NCBI GenBank assembly: GCA_021783175.1
Contig: JAJXUF010000012.1
Span: 1 to 52,401, forward strand
Direction of reading: 5' to 3'
Length of the DNA: 52,401 nucleotides
Origin: Pseudomonadota bacterium
GTDB lineage: Bacteria > Pseudomonadota > Gammaproteobacteria > Acidiferrobacterales > UBA6901
Below are positions 27,135-37,325 of the stretch, piece by piece. The translations under genes and the position numbers were made by a program. How positions within the stretch are numbered: the first letter of the stretch is position 1; every line of letters starts with the position of its first letter. The notes beneath the pieces are model-generated. The model had not been told where the DNA came from and did not search any database. It was given only the letters and a program-made list of their open reading frames with translations.

Positions 27135-27505
27135 ACCAAGTGATTTTGCCGGGCAGCGCAATGGCGCCTGATTGGTGCCGGGTAACGGCGTCTGCTCGGC
27201 CGTGCTGTAGTACTGTTGCCTGCTGCTGAAATAAGACCTGAACAGGTGCGGGCCGCGCGGTACGGACCTAAGAATCTGCAAGCCTTTCCTGTCCTTGAGT
27301 TCTGCCGGCTGCGCCCCTTTGGCTGCCCTCTAGCAATTCGGTCGATCTGCGCAAGACGCGCCGATCGGGCCGAAGGGGCGCAGCCTTGGTCGCCAGACCC
27401 AGGTCAGGTGTCGCCGTTACGACACGAGACCCGTGCCCTGGAATACGGTATCCTTTGCCTCAATAAAGTTTGACATCCCCTCTCTCCGGTATTGGTTGAA
27501 TTCAG
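27135..27505. other. leuS upstream region
   Basis: About 370 bases, no gene recognised. It contains the large inverted repeat described separately (27307-27385). Short frames here are chance-like. Confidence 0.5.
27307..27385 (+). repeat. 16-base inverted repeat in the leuS leader
   Basis: GGCTGCGCCCCTTTGG (27307-27322) and CCGAAGGGGCGCAGCC (27370-27385) pair over 16 positions with a single mismatch or wobble, enclosing 47 bases. The element ends 120 bases before the leuS start. It could be a leader RNA structure, a terminator remnant for the Skp-like gene, or a dispersed palindromic repeat. No T-tract follows. Confidence 0.5.
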
Positions 27506-30211
27506 ATGCACGCGCGCTATTTGTCGAAGGAAATAAAGGAAATAGAACAACAGGCCCAGGAGTACTGGGGCCAGCAGCAAAGCTTCAAAGCAACGCCACA
27601 GGAAGGCCGTGCCAAATTCTATTGCCTGTCCATGTTTCCCTACCCTTCGGGCAGGCTTCATATGGGGCATGTGCGCAACTACACGATCGGAGACGTCATT
27701 GCGCGCTTTCAACGCATGCAGGGCAAGAATGTTCTTCAGCCTATGGGTTGGGACGCATTCGGTTTACCAGCGGAAAACGCCGCGCTGGCGAACGGCGTGC
27801 CGCCAGCGAAGTGGACTTACGACAACATCGACTATATGAGGCGACAGCTGAAGTCGCTGGGATTCGCCATCGATTGGACGCGCGAACTGGCGACTTGTAA
27901 GCCAGACTACTACAAATGGAATCAGTGGTTGTTTCTGCGCATGCTCAGCGAGGGGATTGCCTACAAGAAAACCGGGATCGTCAACTGGGACCCAGTCGAC
28001 CAGACGGTGCTTGCGAACGAGCAGGTCATCGACGGCCGTGGCTGGCGAACTGGTGCGCTGGTCGAGAAACGCGAGATTCCCATGTATTACCTCGCGATTA
28101 CGAAATATGCCGAAGAATTGCTCGCTGACCTGGAAAAACTGCCCGACTGGCCAGAGCGAGTGCGCGCCATGCAGGCCAACTGGATTGGAAAGAGCGTGGG
28201 CGTGCGTTTCGCGTTTCCCTACAGTGTCGAAGGAAAGCGGGAAAATCTTTGGGTCTTCACGACCCGCGCCGACACCATGATGGGAGTCACATTTTGCGCG
28301 GTCGCTGCCGAACACCCGCTCGCAACATATGTTGCGGCACGTAGTCCGGAAATCGCGGCTTTCGTGGAGGAATGCCGTCGCGGAACAGTGATGGAAGCCG
28401 ACCTGGCAACGATTGAAAAGAAGGGCATAGCGACTGGGTTAACAGTGACACACCCGCTGACCGGTGAGCAGATACCGGTTTGGATCGGCAACTACGTTCT
28501 CATGGGGTATGGCGAGGGCGCGGTGATGGCGGTTCCGGCGCATGACGAGCGCGATTTCCATTTTGCCACGCAGTACGGGTTACCGATCAAACAAGTTATT
28601 CAGGTGCCTGGCGAATCCTTCTCGGTTGATCGGTGGCAGGAATGGTATGCGGATAAGACGCGCGGCCGCTGTGTTAATTCGGGAATTTACGACGGGCTCG
28701 ATTTTGGCGGAGCAGTGGACGCCATTGCTGCCGACCTCAAATCCAAGGGGCTTGGCGACAAGCAGGTAATGTGGCGGTTGCGCGACTGGGGTATCTCGCG
28801 CCAGCGCTACTGGGGTTGCCCGATACCAATAATCCACTGCGGCGCATGTGGTGACGTGCCTGTTCCAGAGAAAGACCTGCCCGTAGTGCTACCCGAGGAT
28901 TCCGTGCCCGACGGAACTGGGAATCCATTGAATAAGCGGGCTGACTTTGTCAACTGTCGCTGTCCCAAGTGCGGAAAAGAGGCGCGGCGCGAAACCGATA
29001 CAATGGATACCTTCGTAGACTCGTCCTGGTATTACGCTCGATTTTGCTCTTTGCCTGTCGCGGCTGGGCGCGTGGACGCAATGGTGACGGACGAGTCCGG
29101 CTATTGGATGCCGGTCGACCAGTACATCGGTGGTATCGAGCATGCCATCCTGCACCTTTTATATTCGCGTTTTTGGTGGAAGGTGATGCGCGACTTAAAG
29201 CTGGTTCGAGGAGACGAACCGTTTGAGAGACTGCTGACGCAGGGAATGGTCTTGAACGAAATCTTCTTTCGCAAGCCTGCCACTGGACGAATCGCCTATT
29301 TCAACCCGTCAGATGTGGAGTTCAAGCTCGATGAAAAGGGCAACAGGATCGGCGCAATCCTCAAAAGCGACGGTCAGGCGGTTGATTCTGGTGGCATCGG
29401 TACCATGTCGAAGTCGAAGAACAACGGCGTCGATCCGCAAGCGCTCATTGAACAGTATGGGGCCGATACGGCGCGGCTGTTTATGATGTTTGCCGCGCCA
29501 CCGGAGATGACCCTTGAATGGTCTGATTCCGGTGTTCAAGGCGCCTACCGATTCCTGCGCAGGCTATGGGATTTCGGTTTGCGTCTGCATCGGGAATGGT
29601 TCATCGGCGATGCCGGCGTTGCACCAATTCGGCCACAACCTCCGTACGATTGGTCCAACGCCAGCGAAGCACAAAAGGAAATTCGACGTAAACTTCATGG
29701 TTTATTGCGCCAGGCCACGGACGACATCAACAAGAAGCAATTCAATACTGTTGTTTCAGCTGCGATGCAGATGCTGAACCTGCTGGCCGGCGGTTTTCCT
29801 GGACAGTCTGGCGACGGTTGGAAAGAGGCTGAAACCCTGGGGTCAGTCCGGCAGCATATTCTGGCAGAAGGCACGGGTATCTTGCTGCGCGTTCTTGCCC
29901 CTATTGTGCCGCACATCACGCATGTGCTTTGGCAAGAGCTTCAGTATAGTGCGGAATACGGCGCGGACATTCTGACCGCGCCTTGGCCACAGGTGGATCA
30001 GGCCGCTCTTGAGCAGGCCAGCATCGAGATGGTCGTTCAGGTCAATGGTAAGTTGCGCGCAAGGGTGATTGTTCCGGCTCAGGCCAGCGAAGAAGCGGTG
30101 CGCGCGCTGGCGCTCGCCGACGAGGCGGTGGCACGACATGTCGAAGGCAAGTCGGTCAAGAAAGTGGTGGTTGTGCCGGGCCGGCTCGTGAACATCGTTG
30201 TGGCAGGATAA
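27506..30211 (+). CDS. leuS: Leucyl-tRNA synthetase
   Basis: A 901-residue class I synthetase charging tRNA-Leu. The HIGH signature is HMGH at residues 52-55 ([13 protein letters not shown]); the editing domain carries its threonine-rich segment ([12 protein letters not shown]) and ends near [18 protein letters not shown] zinc-ribbon-like segment has CGAC and CPKCGKE, and the KMSKS loop is MSKSK at 634-638. The anticodon-binding and C-terminal domains follow. Somewhat longer than E. coli LeuS (860). ATG 27506 lies shortly after a long leader. lptE follows after 7 to 28 bases depending on its start. Confidence 0.97.
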   Translation: MHARYLSKEIKEIEQQAQEYWGQQQSFKATPQEGRAKFYCLSMFPYPSGRLHMGHVRNYTIGDVIARFQRMQGKNVLQPMGWDAFGLPAENAALANGVPPAKWTYDNIDYMRRQLKSLGFAIDWTRELATCKPDYYKWNQWLFLRMLSEGIAYKKTGIVNWDPVDQTVLANEQVIDGRGWRTGALVEKREIPMYYLAITKYAEELLADLEKLPDWPERVRAMQANWIGKSVGVRFAFPYSVEGKRENLWVFTTRADTMMGVTFCAVAAEHPLATYVAARSPEIAAFVEECRRGTVMEADLATIEKKGIATGLTVTHPLTGEQIPVWIGNYVLMGYGEGAVMAVPAHDERDFHFATQYGLPIKQVIQVPGESFSVDRWQEWYADKTRGRCVNSGIYDGLDFGGAVDAIAADLKSKGLGDKQVMWRLRDWGISRQRYWGCPIPIIHCGACGDVPVPEKDLPVVLPEDSVPDGTGNPLNKRADFVNCRCPKCGKEARRETDTMDTFVDSSWYYARFCSLPVAAGRVDAMVTDESGYWMPVDQYIGGIEHAILHLLYSRFWWKVMRDLKLVRGDEPFERLLTQGMVLNEIFFRKPATGRIAYFNPSDVEFKLDEKGNRIGAILKSDGQAVDSGGIGTMSKSKNNGVDPQALIEQYGADTARLFMMFAAPPEMTLEWSDSGVQGAYRFLRRLWDFGLRLHREWFIGDAGVAPIRPQPPYDWSNASEAQKEIRRKLHGLLRQATDDINKKQFNTVVSAAMQMLNLLAGGFPGQSGDGWKEAETLGSVRQHILAEGTGILLRVLAPIVPHITHVLWQELQYSAEYGADILTAPWPQVDQAALEQASIEMVVQVNGKLRARVIVPAQASEEAVRALALADEAVARHVEGKSVKKVVVVPGRLVNIVVAG

Positions 30212-30239
30212 ATAGAAGGTGGCAGATTTCCGGGAGCGT

Positions 30240-30764
30240 ATGGCGAGTGGTTTTACTTCGCGAAGTCTGGGCGTGTTGATTGCAGCCTGCTGTTTGCAAC
30301 TCAGCGGATGCGGCTTCCATTTGCGAGGTGTTGAGTCGACTACGTTGCCGCCGCAGCTGTCGCGGCTGCGTGTAACCATGGGCGGAGCATCGGCATATCC
30401 TACCGTGCTGGTTGAATTGCGTGATGCATTGCGCACCGAGGCCGGTGCGCATTTGGTCGACGATTCAACAGCACCCGTTCCTACCCTGACGGTTTCCGGG
30501 GAGACCATTACCAGCGAGATCGCCGCTATCGATGTTACCGGTACCGCAAGCGATTACATCATGAATTACAAGGTAAGCTTCAGCCTTTCCGATGCTTCGG
30601 GTCACCCAATAATTCGTGATCGGACCATAAAGATTCAGCGAGACTACAGTTTTAACAAGCTCAATGTGCTCGCGACTGAACGGGAAAACCAGTCCCTGCA
30701 GGATCAAATGCGCCGGGATGCGATCGACCAGATTATCCGCGAACTTGCATCCCTTCCGCGCTAG
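30240..30764 (+). CDS. lptE: LPS-assembly lipoprotein LptE
   Basis: Outer-membrane lipoprotein that plugs LptD and helps insert lipopolysaccharide. From ATG 30240 the product has 174 residues, with a lipoprotein signal ending LSGC (C24 acylated) and the conserved GFHLRG directly after. A GTG at 30219 would add seven residues; I prefer the ATG because it gives a normal-length signal peptide. Position between leuS and holA is the standard place for lptE in proteobacteria. Confidence 0.92.
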   Translation: MASGFTSRSLGVLIAACCLQLSGCGFHLRGVESTTLPPQLSRLRVTMGGASAYPTVLVELRDALRTEAGAHLVDDSTAPVPTLTVSGETITSEIAAIDVTGTASDYIMNYKVSFSLSDASGHPIIRDRTIKIQRDYSFNKLNVLATERENQSLQDQMRRDAIDQIIRELASLPR

Positions 30765-30779
30765 CGAGGTCCGCTCGAA

Positions 30780-31796
30780 ATGCAGATCGACCCTGATCGC
30801 CTGAACGACCAGCTGCGCAAGAGACTTGCCCCCGTGTATCTGATCAGTGGCGACGAACCTCTGGTGATTCAGGAATGTTGCGACGCAATACGCCAGCGGG
30901 CTAGCGAGGCCGGCTATGTCGAGCGCCACGTGCTCAATGTGGATGGTGCGTTCGACTGGGAAAGTCTGCGTTCGTCTAGCCAATCACTTTCCTTGTTTGC
31001 CGAGCGCAGGCTGCTGGAAGTGAACATGCCAAACGGCAAACCGGGTGCTGACGGAGGCCGGATCCTTGCGGAACTGGCTGCGAATCCCGCGGCTGATACC
31101 TTGCTTATGGTGATCACGGGAAAATTGGACAAGCAAACCCGCGAAAGCGGATGGGCCAAGTCGCTAGACGACGCGGGGGTTGCCGTGATGATCTGGCCCA
31201 TTAGCGTCGAAAGATTGCCAGAATGGATCGAGCGCCGCATTCGTTCTAAAGGTCTACGTGTCGAAACTGGGGTGACAAACCTGTTGGCGTATCATATGGA
31301 AGGAAACCTGCTGGCGGCCGCCCAGGAAGTTGACAAGCTGGCGCTGCTCTATGGCGATGCGGAAGTGCGGCTGGCGGACGTCGAGGCCATGTTGGCCGAT
31401 AACACTCGGTTTACGGTATTTGGCCTCGCGGACAGCTGCCTTGCCGGCGATGCCCGCTCCGCAGTGCGCGTCCTGGAAAGCTTGCGTGCCGAGGGCGTTG
31501 AGCCGATACTGGTTCTGTGGGCCCTGGTACGGGAAGCCCGCAGTATGGCCCAAATCGCGGCACAGATTGCCGATGGGCGTCCAGAGGCTGGTGTGCTGCA
31601 GGCACACCGGGTGTGGGCAAGTCGCCGGCCTTTGGTTGTTAAGGCATTGCGGCGCCTAAAGGCGCGACGCTGGCCAGCAATCCTGGTGCGTGCAGCGCGC
31701 ATCGATCGCCTTGTTAAGGGTCGAGCCAAAGGCAACGCGTGGCAGGAAATTGAGTCGCTGGTGCTGGCGTTCTGCGGAGTGCGTGTCTTGGCGTAG
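30780..31796 (+). CDS. holA: DNA polymerase III subunit delta
   Basis: A 338-residue clamp-loader subunit that opens the sliding clamp. It begins with the typical LRKRLAPVYLISGDEPLVIQE and has the DNA_pol3_delta ATPase-like fold without a functional Walker A, plus the C-terminal collar domain (LKARRWPAILVRAARIDRLVKGRAKGNAW). A GAGG lies 10 bases before ATG 30780. It follows lptE closely and precedes proA, the usual order. Confidence 0.95.
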   Translation: MQIDPDRLNDQLRKRLAPVYLISGDEPLVIQECCDAIRQRASEAGYVERHVLNVDGAFDWESLRSSSQSLSLFAERRLLEVNMPNGKPGADGGRILAELAANPAADTLLMVITGKLDKQTRESGWAKSLDDAGVAVMIWPISVERLPEWIERRIRSKGLRVETGVTNLLAYHMEGNLLAAAQEVDKLALLYGDAEVRLADVEAMLADNTRFTVFGLADSCLAGDARSAVRVLESLRAEGVEPILVLWALVREARSMAQIAAQIADGRPEAGVLQAHRVWASRRPLVVKALRRLKARRWPAILVRAARIDRLVKGRAKGNAWQEIESLVLAFCGVRVLA

Positions 31797-31858
31797 GCGG
31801 GTAGGCGGTGGATGGGCCCGCTGCTCGCATGGGTCCGATATATCCGGAGATTAGTAAC

Positions 31859-33145
31859 ATGAGCACGGCATCGCGCCAATCGACAGCGCTTGAGATCAGT
31901 CAGTACATGGAGCAGGTGGGGCGGCGTGCCCGAGTGGCGGCACGCGATACCGCGCGCGCCGAAACGGCGGCGAAAAATGCCGCTCTTGTCGCTATGGCCG
32001 ATGCCATCGAGCAAAGCGCCGATAAGCTGATTCAGGCCAACAAGAAGGATCTTGATGCCGGCGCGCGCCATGGTCTTGACGCCGCCTCTCTTGATAGGCT
32101 GACATTGAATTCCCAGGGTATCACTGCAATGGCTCAAGGTCTGCGCCAGATTGCCGATCTGCCTGATCCCGTGGGCGAGATATCGGGTCTTAGCTTTCGC
32201 CCCTCTGGTATCCAGGTGGGCCGGATGCGTGTGCCGCTTGGAGTGATCGGTATCATTTATGAATCGCGCCCAAATGTTACCGCAGATGCCGCCGGTCTGT
32301 GCCTTAAGTCCGGCAATGCCTCGATATTGCGCGGCGGCTCGGAAGCACTGCATTCCAACCAGGCGATCGCCGTCTGCATCCGCGAGGGCCTCGCGAAGGC
32401 TGGCTTGCCGCAGGATTCAGTTCAAGTAATTGAGACGACGGACCGTGCCGCAGTGGGTGAGTTGATTCGCATGAAGGAGTTTGTCGACGTGATCGTACCG
32501 CGCGGCGGCAAGAGCCTGATCGAACGGGTTAGCAGCGAGGCCACAATTCCGGTAATCAAGCATCTTCATGGCGTATGCCACGTATACATTGATGATAAGG
32601 CCGATTTGGATAAAGCGCTGCGAATCGCCTTCAATGCCAAGACTCAGCGCTACGGCACCTGTAACACGATGGAATCGCTGTTGGTTGCGCGTGCTATTGC
32701 GGAAAAGGTTTTGCCGCCGCTGAGCGCGATGTATCAGGAAAAGGCGGTAGAACTTCGTGGTTGCGAAATAACACGTCGAATCCTTCCCGGGATCAAGGCT
32801 GCAACCGAGGAGGACTGGTATACGGAGTATTTGGCTCCTATCCTTTCGGTGCGCGTCGTCGAGGGCCTGGATCAGGCAATCGAGCACATTGCGCGTTACG
32901 GCTCCCAGCACACTGATGCAATCGTTACCGAAGACATCACACACGCTCGGCGTTTTTTGCGTGAGGTCGATTCCAGTTCAGTTATGGTCAATGCCTCAAC
33001 GCGCTTCGCCGATGGTTTTGAATATGGGCTAGGCGCTGAAATCGGCATATCTACGGACAAGCTGCATGCGCGCGGGCCGGTCGGATTGGAGGGGCTCACG
33101 TCGCAGAAATTTGTAGTGTTGGGTGACGGCCATATCCGCAAGTAG
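31859..33145 (+). CDS. proA: Gamma-glutamyl phosphate reductase
   Basis: A 428-residue enzyme that reduces gamma-glutamyl phosphate to glutamate-5-semialdehyde in proline synthesis. The catalytic cysteine is C268 in [15 protein letters not shown]; the NADPH-binding region shows [17 protein letters not shown], and the C-terminal [14 protein letters not shown] is diagnostic. ATG 31859 is preferred over an in-frame 31808 because GGAG lies 11 bases upstream and the protein then begins at normal length. proB is not in the window. nadD follows after about 150 bases. Confidence 0.96.
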   Translation: MSTASRQSTALEISQYMEQVGRRARVAARDTARAETAAKNAALVAMADAIEQSADKLIQANKKDLDAGARHGLDAASLDRLTLNSQGITAMAQGLRQIADLPDPVGEISGLSFRPSGIQVGRMRVPLGVIGIIYESRPNVTADAAGLCLKSGNASILRGGSEALHSNQAIAVCIREGLAKAGLPQDSVQVIETTDRAAVGELIRMKEFVDVIVPRGGKSLIERVSSEATIPVIKHLHGVCHVYIDDKADLDKALRIAFNAKTQRYGTCNTMESLLVARAIAEKVLPPLSAMYQEKAVELRGCEITRRILPGIKAATEEDWYTEYLAPILSVRVVEGLDQAIEHIARYGSQHTDAIVTEDITHARRFLREVDSSSVMVNASTRFADGFEYGLGAEIGISTDKLHARGPVGLEGLTSQKFVVLGDGHIRK

Positions 33146-33293
33146 GCCGACGCCGACTGGGTACAGAGGCAATGAACTCCACTGCCTTGAGTGAAAAGCT
33201 GCTGCCGGAGCCGATGTTTGCGACGGCCGGCATGGCCAGCTATGATATCCTCTACCGTGATCAAGCGGAGACGCGGAGCGTTACAAGCGGCGA

Positions 33294-33947
33294 GTGCAGC
33301 CCATCGGCATTTTTGGCGGTACGTTTGATCCGATACACTTCGGGCATCTGCGACCGGCCCTCGAAATCATGTCGGCGCTTGCCTTAGAAGAAGTGCGTTT
33401 TGTTCCTGCGGCGAATCCTCCCCACCGTTGTGCACCCACAGCAAGTGCCAGCCAGCGGCTGCGCATGGTGGAACTCGCAGTATCCGAGATTCCCGGCTTT
33501 CGGGCCGATGACCGCGAAATTCGTCGCGGTGGGCCGTCTTATACAATGTTGACGCTTGAATCATTGCGCCGGGAGCTGGGCTCGCAACCACTGTGCCTGA
33601 TTGTTGGTATGGACGCCTTTCTCGGTTTGGAATCATGGCACAGGGCACACGAGCTACCGAACATGGCGCACCTGGTGGTCATGCAGCGGCCAGGTTGGGG
33701 GCCCCCTCCGGGGGACGAGGCCATTCCGGCGTGGATGCGCGGACGTCGCTGTACCGACCCCAACGAACTCGCGGCCGCGCCCGCGGGTCGGCTTGCATTC
33801 CAGGCCGTCAGTCTCCAGTACATCTCTGGGTCACAGATCCGCGCAGCGCTGGCGCGAGGTGAGTCAGTACACGGAATGCTGCCGGAGTGCGTGGAGGAGT
33901 TTGTCTTGAACCATGGTTTATATCGCAATTCAACCCAGAGGACATAA
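33294..33947 (+). CDS. nadD: Nicotinate-nucleotide adenylyltransferase
   Basis: A 217-residue nucleotidyltransferase making NaAD from NaMN and ATP in NAD synthesis. The motif GIFGGTFDPIHFGHL (H15 and H18) opens the protein, SGSQIRAALARGES is the second nucleotide-binding motif. The start is GTG 33294, the only start giving the full motif. Its stop overlaps the rsfS start (TAATG), so the two are coupled. Confidence 0.95.
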   Translation: MQPIGIFGGTFDPIHFGHLRPALEIMSALALEEVRFVPAANPPHRCAPTASASQRLRMVELAVSEIPGFRADDREIRRGGPSYTMLTLESLRRELGSQPLCLIVGMDAFLGLESWHRAHELPNMAHLVVMQRPGWGPPPGDEAIPAWMRGRRCTDPNELAAAPAGRLAFQAVSLQYISGSQIRAALARGESVHGMLPECVEEFVLNHGLYRNSTQRT

Positions 33948-34294
33948 TGCCTGCAAATACGGTACAGAAACTGATATACGACACACTCCTGGATGCCAAA
34001 GGGCAGGATATTCAGGTACTAGACGTTCGTAAAGTGACTGACTTCACGGACTACATGGTGATTGTAAGCGGTACTTCCAACCGGCACGTAATCTCCATGG
34101 CTGACAAAGTGCGTACAAGCATGCGCGATTCCGGGCGTTCGGCAGTGGGTAGCGAAGGGGAAGATACCGGGGATTGGGTGCTAATCGATTTCGGCGATGT
34201 GGTGGTTCATATCATGCGGCCGCAAACGCGTGATTTTTACAATCTTGAAAAACTGTGGGGTGATGGCGAGCGAGCCGATGTTGCCGGACACTGA
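33947..34294 (+). CDS. rsfS: Ribosome silencing factor RsfS
   Basis: A 115-residue RsfS/YbeB/Iojap protein that binds uL14 on the 50S subunit and blocks subunit joining under starvation. Family blocks seen: DVRKVTDFTDYMVIVSGTSNRHV and GEDTGDWVLIDFGDVVVHIM, then RDFYNLEKLWGDG. AGAGGA at 33937-33942 precedes ATG 33947. Between nadD and rlmH, the standard order. Confidence 0.96.
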   Translation: MPANTVQKLIYDTLLDAKGQDIQVLDVRKVTDFTDYMVIVSGTSNRHVISMADKVRTSMRDSGRSAVGSEGEDTGDWVLIDFGDVVVHIMRPQTRDFYNLEKLWGDGERADVAGH

Positions 34295-34315
34295 GCGGTA
34301 TTTCGGCGTTTTTTT
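34274..34315 (+). terminator. Probable intrinsic terminator after rsfS
   Basis: GCCGA (34274-34278) pairs with TCGGC (34303-34307), with an inner CCG/CGG pairing, and is followed by G and seven T (34309-34315). The proximal arm lies within the last codons of rsfS. It would limit read-through to rlmH, which is 55 bases further on. Confidence 0.45.
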
Positions 34316-34349
34316 GCTGCGCATGTGAGTCTGCGCGAATAGTCTTGCC

Positions 34350-34820
34350 ATGCATATACGTCTCATCGCCGTCGGCACACGCATGCCGGATTGGGTCAAC
34401 ATCGGATATGCCGACTATGCCAAGCGCTTGCGTTCCGGCTGCCGGCTGGAGTTGCATGAGGTTTCGGCAGGCGTTCGCCGCAAGGGAGCCGATCTGGCAT
34501 CGATAGTGCGCGAGGAAGGCGCACGCTGTCTAGCCGCGGTGCCACGAGGTGCAAGGCTGATAGCCCTGGAACGTCAAGGCACGGCCCATTCGACCGAGCA
34601 AATTGCTCGGGCTTTGGCAGAGTGGTTGAGGGATGGCCGAGACGTTGCTGTTTTGATCGGCGGTCCCGAGGGGTTGGCTAGAGAATGTCTCGACCAGGCC
34701 GACGAATTATGGTCCCTGTCGGCACTGACTTTGCCCCATCCCCTCGTCCGCGTCCTGATAGCGGAACAGTTGTACCGTGCATGGAGCATGCTCAATCATC
34801 TGCCCTACCATCGCGACTGA
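34350..34820 (+). CDS. rlmH: 23S rRNA pseudouridine-1915 N3-methyltransferase RlmH
   Basis: A 156-residue SPOUT methyltransferase acting on pseudouridine 1915 of 23S rRNA in the assembled ribosome. It starts MHIRLIAVGTRMPDWV; the knot region has VAVLIGGPEGLARE and LSALTLPHPLVRVLIAEQLYRAW, ending YHRD as in the family. Normal length. It follows rsfS as usual. Confidence 0.96.
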   Translation: MHIRLIAVGTRMPDWVNIGYADYAKRLRSGCRLELHEVSAGVRRKGADLASIVREEGARCLAAVPRGARLIALERQGTAHSTEQIARALAEWLRDGRDVAVLIGGPEGLARECLDQADELWSLSALTLPHPLVRVLIAEQLYRAWSMLNHLPYHRD

Positions 34821-34914
34821 CTTTTTTTACCGCGGGCAACTAAAATAAAGGTATAAAGGGGATGCGCGTCAAAGTGCGGCTCCCACAATCGTCGTTGGTA
34901 AAAGAAACCAGAAT

Positions 34915-35505
34915 ATGCACGATGCAAAGGTTATTCTAGCTTCGGCAAGTCCGCGCAGGCAGGAGTTGCTCCGCCAGATCGGCGTCGTATTCGAGGTTAT
35001 GCCATCGGAGGTGGCCGAACTTGTCGGAGACGGGGAGTCGGCGGCTGACTATGTTTTGCGCGTATCAACGGACAAAGCCCGCTACGCAACGAGGCGTGTC
35101 AGCGCCATGCGGCATAATTCGATACCGGTGCTTGGCGCGGATACCGAAGTTGTCATCGATCAATCGATTCTCGGCAAGCCGCGGGATCGCGAACATGGCT
35201 GCGAGATGTTGCGCCGTCTGGCCGGAAGGACGCACGACGTGGTGACCGGTATATGCGTGATTCATCAGGGCAAGGAGTATCGAAGCCTGAGTGAAAATCG
35301 TGTCACTTTCGGACCGATGTCCGAGAATGACATTGCGCGCTACTGGGACTCCGGAGAACCATTGGACAAGGCTGGCGCCTACGCAATCCAGGGGCTGGCG
35401 GCAGGTTACATAGTTCGGTTGGAGGGTAGCTACTCAAGCGTCATGGGTTTGCCACTTTACGAACTTGCTCTGATACTGAGACAACTGGGGATGAGAATTC
35501 CGTGA
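34915..35505 (+). CDS. maf: Maf family nucleotide pyrophosphatase
   Basis: A 196-residue Maf/YhdE protein that hydrolyses dTTP, UTP or modified nucleotides to monophosphates. It begins VILASASPRRQELLRQIG, with the substrate loop GADTEVVIDQSILGKPRD and YWDSGEPLDKAGAYAIQG, the YhdE-type signature. Its last bases overlap the GTG start of rng (GTGA), so the two are coupled. Confidence 0.94.
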   Translation: MHDAKVILASASPRRQELLRQIGVVFEVMPSEVAELVGDGESAADYVLRVSTDKARYATRRVSAMRHNSIPVLGADTEVVIDQSILGKPRDREHGCEMLRRLAGRTHDVVTGICVIHQGKEYRSLSENRVTFGPMSENDIARYWDSGEPLDKAGAYAIQGLAAGYIVRLEGSYSSVMGLPLYELALILRQLGMRIP

Positions 35506-36998
35506 GCGAGGAAATACTTATTAATGTGACGCCGCAGGAATCGCGCGTGGCGATAATTGAAAACGGCGTGCTTCAGGAAGTGCACATCGAGCGTACCCGC
35601 AATCGCGGTATCGTCGGAAATATCTACATGGGCAAAGTATCGCGCATTCTGCCAGGTATGCAGGCGGCATTCATAGATATCGGTCTTGAACGCGCGGCAT
35701 TCTTGCATGTGTCAGACGTCCGTAGCGTGGTGTCAGCGACCCAGTCGCGTTCCGGATCTGCGTCCGGCAGCACCAATCAGAATTCAGAATCGAGCGCGAT
35801 CGGCGATTTATTGCGCGATGGCCAGATCATAGTGGTTCAGGTAGTCAAGGATCCCATAGGTACTAAGGGTGCGCGGGTGACGACCCATATCACATTGCCA
35901 GCGCGATATTTGGTGTACATGCCTTATACCAAACACATTGGCATATCCCAGAAGATAGGCGATGACTCCGAAAGGGAACGGCTGCGTAATGCGGTGAAGT
36001 CCGCGATGGATGATGGCGACGAAGGCGGCTACATACTGCGAACAGTCGCAGAAGCCGTTAGCGACGAAGAGCTCAGGACCGACATTCGTTATCTGCGTCG
36101 CGTATGGTTGGCCATCCAGGAGCGAATCAACGGGGCACCACCGTGCAGTTTGCTGCACGAGGATTTGGCGCTTGCGCTGCGCGCAATGCGCGATCTGGTG
36201 CGGGAGAATGTCGAAAAGGTACGCATTGACTCGCGTGAGACGTTTCAGAGAGCTCGCGACTTCGTGCGCGAGTTCATCCCGGAAGTGGATAATCGCATCG
36301 AGTACTACCCGGGAGAACGGCCCATCTTTGATCTGTACTCGGTCGAAGACGAGATAAAAAAGGCCCTTGAGCGCAAGGTTCCTCTCAAGTCCGGCGGCTA
36401 CCTCATCATAGATCAAACGGAAGCGATGACGACGATAGATGTCAATACTGGCGCCTACGTCGGCCGCAAAAATCTCGAGGAAACGTTGTTCAAAACCAAT
36501 CTTGAGGCAACCCAGGTGATTGCCAGGCAATTGCGCCTGCGTAATCTTGGGGGAATGATCATCATAGATTTTATTGACATGGAAGATGCCGAACACAAGC
36601 GCCAGGTTTTACGTGCGCTCGAAAAGGCCTTGGCGCGAGACCGGTCCAAGACTTATCTAACCGAAATGTCGCCGCTCGGTCTGGTGGAAATTACCCGCAA
36701 GCGCGTCAGGGAAAGTCTGGAACATGTGCTGTGCGAGCCATGCCCCGCATGCAAGGGAAGGGGCGTGCTCAAAACGCCACAGACCGTTTGCTTTGAAATT
36801 TTCCGCGAAATTTTGCGCGAGGCACGGCAGTTCGGCGCGGACAAGTATCTTGTCCTTGCTTCGCAGGTAGTTATCGATTTGCTGCTGGACGAGGAATCGG
36901 TCAGTTTGGTGCAACTACAAGAGTTTATTGGCAAACCGGTGCATCTGCAGGTGGAAACACTCTACAATCAGGAACAGTTCGACGTTGTCATGCTTTAG
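35502..36998 (+). CDS. rng: Ribonuclease G
   Basis: A 498-residue endoribonuclease of the RNase E/G family; it trims the 5' end of 16S rRNA and starts decay of some mRNAs. S1 domain at about 35-130 (with a Ser/Asn-rich insertion near 80-100), catalytic Asp residues D313 (MTTIDVNTG) and D356 (IIIDFIDM), and the zinc-link CPAC (C414, C417). No RNase E-like C-terminal scaffold. Start GTG 35502 overlaps the maf stop. Confidence 0.95.
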   Translation: MSEEILINVTPQESRVAIIENGVLQEVHIERTRNRGIVGNIYMGKVSRILPGMQAAFIDIGLERAAFLHVSDVRSVVSATQSRSGSASGSTNQNSESSAIGDLLRDGQIIVVQVVKDPIGTKGARVTTHITLPARYLVYMPYTKHIGISQKIGDDSERERLRNAVKSAMDDGDEGGYILRTVAEAVSDEELRTDIRYLRRVWLAIQERINGAPPCSLLHEDLALALRAMRDLVRENVEKVRIDSRETFQRARDFVREFIPEVDNRIEYYPGERPIFDLYSVEDEIKKALERKVPLKSGGYLIIDQTEAMTTIDVNTGAYVGRKNLEETLFKTNLEATQVIARQLRLRNLGGMIIIDFIDMEDAEHKRQVLRALEKALARDRSKTYLTEMSPLGLVEITRKRVRESLEHVLCEPCPACKGRGVLKTPQTVCFEIFREILREARQFGADKYLVLASQVVIDLLLDEESVSLVQLQEFIGKPVHLQVETLYNQEQFDVVML

Positions 36999-37325
36999 CG
37001 AGATTTGCCGTTGCGCATATGGCCTGAAATGACGCCTGCGGCAGTGACGTTATGCGCAGTGCTCTGCGGCCGCAAACCCCGTTTCTCGATGATGATGCTC
37101 GATTTGAGCCAGAAAGCCGGCGATTTTCAAGCCAACGTTCTTCTGCTCAATGCCGTAACGGCACCGGCGAAAACTGCGTGCTAGCACCGAAACGCCGTTA
37201 CGACGCGCTATCTGTTTTCGCCACGACCAGGCCTGGGCAGATCAATCGCCTGGGTTGGTCGGAAATTTACTCTCTTACCGCCGACCGGCAAGCAAGAAGA
37301 CCGATCCCTACCTACCCGACGCGCT
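36999..37325. other. rng to yhdP gap with two inverted repeats
   Basis: About 330 bases without a convincing gene. TGCGCATA (37012-37019) pairs with TATGCGCA (37051-37058), and GTAACGGC (37155-37162) pairs with GCCGTTAC (37194-37201); both enclose 31 bases. The left arm of the second lies inside a palindrome TGCCGT-A-ACGGCA (37151-37163). These may be operator sites or leader structures for yhdP. Confidence 0.4.

Noticed and set aside
27135..27505. T-box or other tRNA-sensing leader for leuS
   Set aside because: No T-box sequence or specifier-loop layout is visible, and the class is not known from this group.
31349..32353. Minus-strand frame of 334 codons
   Set aside because: Antisense to holA and proA; Arg-, Ala- and Thr-rich without domain features.
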